Assembly (NCBI GenBank): GCA_025617745.1
Contig: CM046870.1
Coordinates: forward strand, 21,285,501-21,349,500
DNA length: 64,000 bases
Direction of reading: 5' to 3'
DNA from: Heliocidaris erythrogramma
Lineage: Eukaryota; Echinodermata; Echinoidea; Camarodonta; Echinometridae
Below the pieces are notes generated by a model. That model was not told the DNA's origin. It saw only the letters and a program-made list of their open reading frames with translations, and made no database searches. Of the stretch, positions 58,220 through 64,000 are shown piece after piece. The translations under genes and the position numbers were made by a program. Numbering within the stretch: position 1 is the first letter of the stretch; each line of letters starts with the position of its first letter.

Positions 58220-61200
58220 TGGGGTTGCAGTTTCCCTCCATCATTGTAAAAGAGGGGGCACAATCGAGAAAATGGCGGATCGTCTATTGTCAAAATGCAT
58301 ACTTTTCTTCCAAAGGGGGGGGGCACGGGCCGGAAGTGCCCCCCCCCCCTGGATCCGCCAATGGTTTAAGCACTCAACTGGGAATGCAAATGTCTTGGGT
58401 TTGAGCCCCAGCACTTTTTTTCCGGGGCTAACGGGTTCTCGGTATCGCGCCATCACTCGGCTTAACGCTTAAAAATTGATTTGGTAACTTTGTAGAGGCT
58501 TGATAAAATCTGAGCTGCCTGGCCTTACATGCTACCAGTGTATGTTATATGGTGTAAAAATGAAGCCCAGGAAAAAAAAACACTTCAAAATCATCATGTG
58601 CTTCACAAAAGTAAACATTATGGAAGTGACCGGAAATGCCAGACTCATTTTCCCCTATAGACTCAGTGTTAGACTAAAGCGTATGGCCATACGCTTTCGT
58701 AAATGGGATTATTCAGTCATATATATCTGAATAATAGCATTATATATTTGAAAAACCTTTATATGCCTGGCTATTTATTTATCCTTCTGAATATTATTAT
58801 AAAAGACAGATTCAAAATTCAACAATTTATTAAATTAAGGCTCCACAAAGTTACCGAATCCCTAACGCTTAAGCTTAACACGTATAGTATATAAAAAAAT
58901 CAATAAAAAGAGTCCAGAACTAGACTAGGCATTTTATTAACATAGCTGCTTTCCATCCAGGAGCTAAATAGGTAGGCTTACGAGGTATTTTTCTTCTTTA
59001 AAATCAGAAACTTTATATTTTACCAGGCCTTCAAAACACTCTGAGATAGGATATGGATGTAAGAGCAATATTTTAGTTAATTCCCTATCCAGAATAAGAG
59101 AATGAATCATTTCACCATACCGCTTAAACTCTCTTGGGGGAAATTAACCCTTACTGTACTGGGCTATTTCAAGCTCCTCTCTTACCGGGGGACATGACCG
59201 ATCGCCATGAAATTTTGCACGGACCACGAGAATCGCGTAAAGTTCACAAATCCATTGTCATGTTTATGTAAATCTTTATTTCTCATTGAATATTATAATT
59301 TATGCAAATTATATGCATAAATATATATTTCGATTGATAATCAAGTAAAGAAAGGCACTGGAGATAAAATTTTAATGCAAGAAGTTCTTTTTAAATCTTA
59401 AGAAAAATTGAAAGTGACTTCAATTCTTATGTATTATATTGTTTTACGAATTTCTTATGTATTTCTTTCATTTTCAATTTCAACTTTTTAATCGTTTTTT
59501 TTTCAGTCTGCTGTTTCAAAATTCAGTTAGGATAGATGAAAATTACAGCTTGAAGAAGAAATTATAGGTGATAAAAGAACATGAGGAAGTGTAGTTTCCC
59601 ATTCGTTTTGTACACAAAACTCAGAAATTCTACTTTTTCGGGCTGACATGAGGTCATATAAGTTCACGTGACTCCGTAACAGTGTGACCGATTTTTGTAA
59701 ACTTGGTGTCGAAAGATGCGCAAGACTTGAAAGTAAAAAGTCAGAGAGTAGCGTGGCGTGCAATCCAGCGGTTCGAAATGCGAGTCGAAATATGTCTAGG
59801 GGGCCTCCCAGGCCCCCTTCCCCCAGTACAGTAAGGGTTAAATGACGTGCCCTCAGTACGTCAGTATTATCAGGATTATAAAGAATTTAAGAACTTTTTC
59901 CCCAAAGAAGGCGTTTTGAACACAGAAAACACATCTCCATCTATCGTGTCTACACACAGAGTGTGGCCAACTCGGTTTCAGTTCAAGGACCAAATAACTC
60001 CTTGGGTGGACACAAAATGTTACATGCTTGCCCAACAAAGCAACATGCGCCATATGGTTACCTACAGAGCCGAGCTGGCCAAACTTTGTGTATAGATAGC
60101 TCTGAGAAAACACATCCATATAATGATAGTTTTGCATGCAATCGTTCGTGAATTATTCCTTTTGCAGTCAGTCGCTTTCAAAAAAAAATATTAAAATGTA
60201 TTCAGAAACATAGATGTGGCTATGCAGTATAATCATTTTCAAATATCTAATTACTCAAGGGCCCTGTTGCATAAACTTTTATGTCATGATTTATGTCATG
60301 ATACATGACATAAATCCTCGAATCACGACATAAACACAAATGTCAATGACATAGCTCATACGGAGATTTACGCACGATCGAGATTTTTTATGTAAAAGTT
60401 TCATGCAACAGGGCCTAGGTAATTATATACTATACAGTGTGGCCCAGAAGGAATGCAACACCTGAGATCTGCAATTTCAACGACATCATTGGCACAATAT
60501 CATAAGTTTTTATTTTATTGGGTATTAAATTCTTTTCCGAGTTAAATGACACCAATGTCATCAATTTTGGGTTAGGGTTCTGATTCTACGGCTATTTTTG
60601 TGAGGCAATGTCATTTTCATAATTTGCTACTTTTGCAACCGTATTAGTCAAGCTTGAAGCAGCGAGAAATTTTTGCAAGGCAGTTTCCGATACAATATCT
60701 GTTACATTCTGTTTGTCTTCGTTTTCAAGGCGAGATCATTCATGCGTTTGTCAACAAAGCTGACTGTATCGGAAGCCTTCAAATGCAAATATCTCGCTAC
60801 TTCAGGCATGAATACGGTCGTAGCAAATTTGAAAATGACATTGCCTCACAAAAATAGGCGTAGAATAAAACTTACTTTTCAATCATTATGAAGCAAATAT
60901 TTCAAAGTGGAATGTAACCAAATTTGTCATAATAAATTCACGAGGATATTTTTTCAAAAAATTTCTCGCTCGGTCGCAGTGTGATGTCGCAAAGCAATAA
61001 TTACAGAAGTTTTGAAGTTTTGGAAGGATAAGCATAGCTAGTAATGGGGCACGTATCAAGCCAAACATGGCGAATATGAACGCCAGTCTTCTTTTATGAA
61101 TTTGACCTGTTTGAATAATTGGAATTATCTTCAAAATTATTGTCTAAATTCTTTCAATTAAATCGGAATGAGGCCAATTTTTTATGCTCGCTTGCAAATA

Positions 61201-61407
61201 GCTATAACTTCATTGTGCTGTTCTTTTTTCTGGATCACCATTGGCTGGGATCTCCCCCACCACCAGCCCCTCCGGAAGCCAAGGTCCAGAAACAACTGGT
61301 ATATATTAAGTGTGTGAATGGGTAGTGACATTGCGGAGTTGCTACTTACCTACTGCGGTGATGAAAACCAAGCAGAAAAATATCTTACAGTTGAACTGGA
61401 CAGCCAT
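53613..61407 (-). CDS. Invertebrate-type (i-type) lysozyme, three coding exons
   Basis: This secreted glycosidase cleaves bacterial peptidoglycan (family GH22 i-type/destabilase). Exons 61407-61350, 57466-57269 and 53818-53613 join with phases 1 and 1 to give 153 aa. Exon 1 is a signal peptide (MAVQFNCKIFFCLVFITAV). Exon 2 has CLRCICIVESNC with the catalytic Glu, then CKIDVGSLSCGPYQIKQNYW with the catalytic Asp. Exon 3 has the family hallmarks MACSGDAVQGYMARY and CEDFARIHNGGPNGF, ending KVKECLEGQ. Every junction is GT-AG. The cysteine pattern and length fit the family. Intron 2 carries nested transposons, intron 1 several MITEs. Nothing indicates inactivation. Confidence 0.92.
54216..55883 (+). 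mobile_element. Tc1 element, near full length
   Basis: Inverted ends CACTATTGGTCATAAAGGTG and the partner (reverse complement CACTGTTGGTCATAAAGGTG), flanked by TA (54214-54215 and 55884-55885). Length 1,668 bp, usual for Tc1. It contains one transposase gene. Confidence 0.92.
54524..55465 (+). CDS. Tc1 transposase, C-terminal frameshift
   Basis: 313 aa from the first good ATG; the frame is open upstream but from TTG. The N-terminal helix-turn-helix (VVALRQEGYKQTDIAEVLGI, SQSAVSKILKRQ) is followed by a second DNA-binding part (GRPRLTTRRDDRQL). DDE catalytic residues lie in VVFTDESRF, LQDDNARPH and DMNPIEHAWD, with 34 residues between the second Asp and the Glu (DD34E). It normally cuts and pastes the element at TA. 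The frame closes at EEWDAIAC. An extra base just before the stop shifts the last 30 or so codons, which continue in the next frame (VINKLVDSMPRRLHALV). Possibly inactive, otherwise young. Confidence 0.9.
   Translation: MPGPTATATRERVVALRQEGYKQTDIAEVLGISQSAVSKILKRQCEAGNVRPRKSPGRPRLTTRRDDRQLLNFSRRNRKLPTSRLRRLWRRYHGINVSRSTVNRRLLQHGYRARRLTKCPRLSVRHRVARLLWAREHRRLHPGHWQHVVFTDESRFILDRKDGRQRVRRLAGENLRDECIHETTQGGGGSVMIWAGIHYGGKTPLVVPDGNVNAAAYRDILEFHCLPYARRVYGHNFRLQDDNARPHRAAAVREFLEAEGVVQLPWPACSPDMNPIEHAWDALGRVINDREVIPQNLQELADALREEWDAIAC
56563..56733. mobile_element. hAT-like MITE of the GGATCCAG family
   Basis: CAGGCGCGGATCCAGAGGGG at the left and TCCTGTATCCGCCCCTG at the right form inverted ends around G- and C-rich tracts. 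It lies in lysozyme intron 2. Confidence 0.65.
56804..56959. repeat. MITE with GGCCCCGTTGCATAAAAC ends
   Basis: Arms of about 37 bp (GGCCCCGTTGCATAAAAC, ACCATTAATGGTAA) are inverted. Inner GGTAAC/GTTACC repeats continue the symmetry. Confidence 0.8.
57269..57466 (-). CDS. Lysozyme exon 2, catalytic region
   Basis: 198 nt from acceptor GTCGTCATAG to donor GTAAGT. Holds both catalytic acids and six cysteines. Confidence 0.92.
57467..58950. other. Part of lysozyme intron 1: AT-rich, poly-G tracts
   Basis: A run of about 27 G lies at 58,190-58,216, with G and C runs at 58,315-58,321 and 58,339-58,348. GGATCCGCC ends near 57,973 and 58,355 are hAT-like remnants. 58,365-58,435 resembles a degenerate tRNA-derived sequence (GGGTTTGAGCCCC, then T7). 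No gene. Confidence 0.45.
59148..59837. mobile_element. piggyBac-like non-autonomous element
   Basis: Perfect inverted ends CCCTTACTGTACTGG flanked on both sides by TTAA (59144-59147 and 59838-59841), the piggyBac signature. 690 bp, no transposase. Lies in lysozyme intron 1. Confidence 0.9.
59953..60097. repeat. Hairpin element of the GGCCAACTCGG family
   Basis: ACACAGAGTGTGGCCAACTC and the inverted GAGCTGGCCAAACTTTGTGT enclose about 105 bp that include GGTAACC and GCGCCATAT motifs seen at 23,940. Confidence 0.7.
60259..60415. repeat. MITE with GGGCCCTGTTGCAT ends
   Basis: The ends GGCCCTGTTGCATAAACTTT and the inverted AAAGTTTCATGCAACAGGGCC match the element at 56,804. The core has repeated TTTATGTCATGA motifs. 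Confidence 0.8.
60588..60862. repeat. Foldback with about 105-bp arms
   Basis: Left 60,588-60,695 and right 60,762-60,862 are inverted repeats sharing TATTTTTGTGAGGCAATGTC, ATTTGCTAC and AGCGAGA. It is preceded by CAGTGTGGCCCAGAAGG (60,436), which looks like a Tc1-type end without a partner. Confidence 0.8.
61350..61407 (-). CDS. Lysozyme exon 1, signal peptide
   Basis: 58 coding nt, 19 codons plus one base. The hydrophobic core is IFFCLVFITAV. Donor GTAAGT. Confidence 0.85.
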
Positions 61408-62229
61408 GTCGATACGGAACTCCTATGAAACTACCTGTGGTAATTCAATGGACTGCTTTGTGTTAATGGTATACAAAGTCGGTGAAGCGAGGCACCACGC
61501 TTTGTGCAAGAGCGGCTCACACGTCCACTGCCTTGAGAACGACCAGGATTACCCGCACGTAGCAGTCGACTAGCGAACGTGCAAATCGAAAAGTCCCTAA
61601 TGTCAGTTGTTGTCAGTAGGTCAGTCTATGTACTGAATACTTTTTACAGCATGCATACAATGGAAATATACATTCAACTTACTGCGCATTTAATCCACTA
61701 TACTTCGAAAGCTACGAAACTGAATCTGATTAGGGCCGGGGAAGTCCCTAACAGTGTTCCTACAAACGTGTTAATATGAATGCACGGAAATTGATTTGAA
61801 TGATACAAAAGCAAAATCCCTTGCTCGAAACACTAAATTGAACGACTTGAATACACTTCTGAATAGCAAACAAAAGTTGCGGTATTTTTACTGAATTGAA
61901 TGAGCGTTTAATTAAATTGACTGACAAAAGTGCGAAATTGGCCGGGAAAACCTATAATTAAAGGGGTAACTGTGTCATTTGTTCTTACCTTAAAGGGACA
62001 CATTCATGAAAAAAAAGTTGCTTTAAATAAAAGCACAAAAATAAAAGCTATAGATCAGTGAAAGTTTGAGATTTTTTTCTGGGGGGGGGGGGGGGTGGGC
62101 GGGGGTTGAGGGTAGTTTGATACTTTGGAGACAAACCCTTGCCAGTTGAAACGCATATAACAGAGTGTCTGAATTATAAGACTACAATATTTTACAAGCA
62201 TTGCTTTCACCAAGGTCTCCTCGTCTTTC
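61408..62229. other. Upstream of the lysozyme gene
   Basis: No TATA box or gene is recognised with confidence. A G13 tract lies near 62,082. The lysozyme transcription start must lie here or in a 5' exon I cannot see. Confidence 0.3.
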
Positions 62230-62372
62230 TTTTCAACTATTTACAGTATAAGAATTTTGCATTGTTCATTTGTCGTGCCTACACTATATAAACTTCATGT
62301 TTTGTTATTTCACAATTGTACATGTACAATGATTTGAAAGACAAATAAACTTGAACTTGAACTTGAACTTGA
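62230..62372 (+). repeat. Retroposon 3' end with TTGAAC tail
   Basis: GAAAGACAAATAAACTTGAA followed by repeated CTTGAA hexamers is a typical non-LTR retroposon terminus. No coding part is attached. Confidence 0.55.
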
Positions 62373-63715
62373 CTCTGTACTATAGCTCCTCCTGACACAG
62401 GAGCACCTCCAGTATAGGAACCTGGGTTATGCTTCTCTAAAAGTCACGATGTTTTCTAATAAAATGTCAAATTAGGGTCTGTGCTTACAGACTAGGATGA
62501 GGGAGGGGCACAACTGACATATGCCCCCTTTTAAAACCAACCGTATACAAAAATATGTCCCCCACACTCATTTCCCCCCCCCCCCCTTCGAATTTTATAT
62601 CCAAAAGGCACCAGAAAATGTGATAACCTTTTTCCAATCATAAAAATGAATTGATCTTCGTAAGGCTTTTCATATTCCCATGTTAACATCGGTCCAGCCG
62701 TTGTATCTGAAATATTCAACCAATCTGAATATTCTAACTGTTCGTTTTTTATTCTAGATGAAACGTCAAGTCAGCGACGTTCATGTTAACTTATCGAAAA
62801 CAGAACTGATATAATTTCTCAAACAGGGCACTCGAAGCAGTTCTCTATCAACCATGTACCAAGAAGTTATATATAATCGATCCTACCATACAGTTATAAC
62901 GCAATATGGTTCCTTAAAACTTTTCAATATCACTACTTCATATATACATATATAAGATGGAAAGTGAAAGTTGATTCATTTTCCTCCGTATTGATATTAT
63001 ACCAGAAAAGAAGCATTAGGTTTACATGATCTTAAGTTTAGCATTAATGGAGACATTAAAAGAGGGAAAGTGGTATCCACAATGAGAACTACTTAGTGTT
63101 TGTTTATCACTCTACATGGATATAATCAAACTGTACTCAATGTTATCTTGAAATACGATAGAAGTTAAAAATAGCACACAGACAGCATGAATTTCCTGCT
63201 ATTATGGCTCAAAGTATGCGATGACTGGAGCAAATTTATAGCATCCTATACCAACCTCTCTGTATATCTATAGATATAACATCCCACCCCAATCTATTCC
63301 AAATGATGTCAGCAATTTCTTTTTTAACTTGTGATTACCTCTTCTCTCTTTAGACCGCTCACTAGACAGTTTCGAAAACGATTGTGGGTATATTTGGTAA
63401 GGCACCCCTCCCCCTGATTCAAATAGGTCTATCTACACCCCTGCTTTGCAACATACAAAAGCAACACTGTTTATGTCGGTGTCCGGTATTACTTCCTTTG
63501 CCGTTCGAACGATAGATATACACTAGTATTCCTTCCCTGTTGATGGGGCTTTTCTCCCAAGAAGTGGTTTTCCCCGTGTATTGCGCAATTGCAAAATGTG
63601 TATAAAACATTTGGAAATAGGCTAATTATCATGGGTTATCATGTCAAGGTATGTTTTTCTGTGGTAGGCCTATTCATTTTTCCGAATGTTCGTAATTCCG
63701 AAAGTTACGGAGCCC
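62373..63715. other. Non-coding right end
   Basis: Poly-C at 62,574-62,586 lies beside a CCCCC-rich stretch. Otherwise AT-rich, and I see no gene. Confidence 0.45.
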
Positions 63716-63740
63716 GGGAAGGGACATAGTGAAATATTTT

Positions 63741-63912
63741 TAAATCTCATTTTAACGACATATATCTCGTTAAAACGAGATAATTATCTCGGTTTAATGA
63801 CATATATCTCGTTAAAATGATAATTATCTCATTTTAACGAGATACTATGTCATTAAAATGAGATAATTATCTCGTTTTAACGACATATTATGTCATTAAA
63901 ATGAGATAATAT
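63741..63912. repeat. AT-rich palindromic repeat of GAGATAATTATCTC units
   Basis: Repeated GAGATAATTATCTC, TATATCTCGTTAAAACGAG and ATGTCATTAAAATGAGAT motifs, each self-complementary or with a complementary neighbour, fill about 170 bp. Confidence 0.85.
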
Positions 63913-64000
63913 TTCCAGGTACGCACGCGCAGCAGCGGTATACATTATGCACCCGGATCTGGACCATGTACCGGTACGGTATACATGCGCCAGATTGGGC

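Overview
The window is eukaryotic, AT-rich and crowded with transposon relics. Intron-containing genes, an invertebrate-type (i-type) lysozyme, a tandem cluster of intronless rhodopsin-like GPCRs and many short hairpin elements point to a marine deuterostome invertebrate. A sea urchin is my best guess: the receptor cluster resembles the lineage-specific single-exon GPCR expansions known there. This is inference; no database was searched.

Layout. Positions 1-23,740 hold a segmental duplication in three copies (about 1-9,810, 11,870-16,504 and 16,505-23,740), each built around one GPCR gene. GPCR1 (3192-4436) and GPCR2 (13108-14430) are open. GPCR3 (17586-19677) is broken by a 785-bp inverted-repeat insertion, a nonsense codon and a frameshift. 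Comparing the copies gives empty sites for several transposons. Positions 24,879-27,673 and 48,291-51,064 are two direct copies of one 2.8-kb terminal-inverted-repeat element, each carrying the same truncated LINE and the same hAT-like insertion.

Between them lie a cluster of tRNA-like repeats (33,458-34,384), a tandem array rich in nuclear-receptor-type half sites (34,905-35,580), a family of short palindromes (37,636-39,190), and a minus-strand exon chain (47,658 down to about 37,031). Three central exons of that chain encode part of a ubiquitin-specific protease (USP) fold, with reading-frame breaks and a Tyr where the catalytic His should be.

The right part holds a minus-strand LINE relic (51,446-52,320) and a complete three-exon i-type lysozyme gene on the minus strand (61,407 to 53,613; 153 aa). 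Its second intron contains a Tc1 transposon nested in an older element with a perfect 9-bp target duplication. A piggyBac-like element (59,148-59,837) and several hairpin elements fill its first intron. The last 2.6 kb are non-coding and end in an AT-rich palindromic repeat.

The receptors would act at the cell surface, the lysozyme is secreted and antibacterial, and the USP-like gene looks decayed. Nothing links them into one pathway. The unusual content is mostly structural: nested, dated and composite mobile elements.
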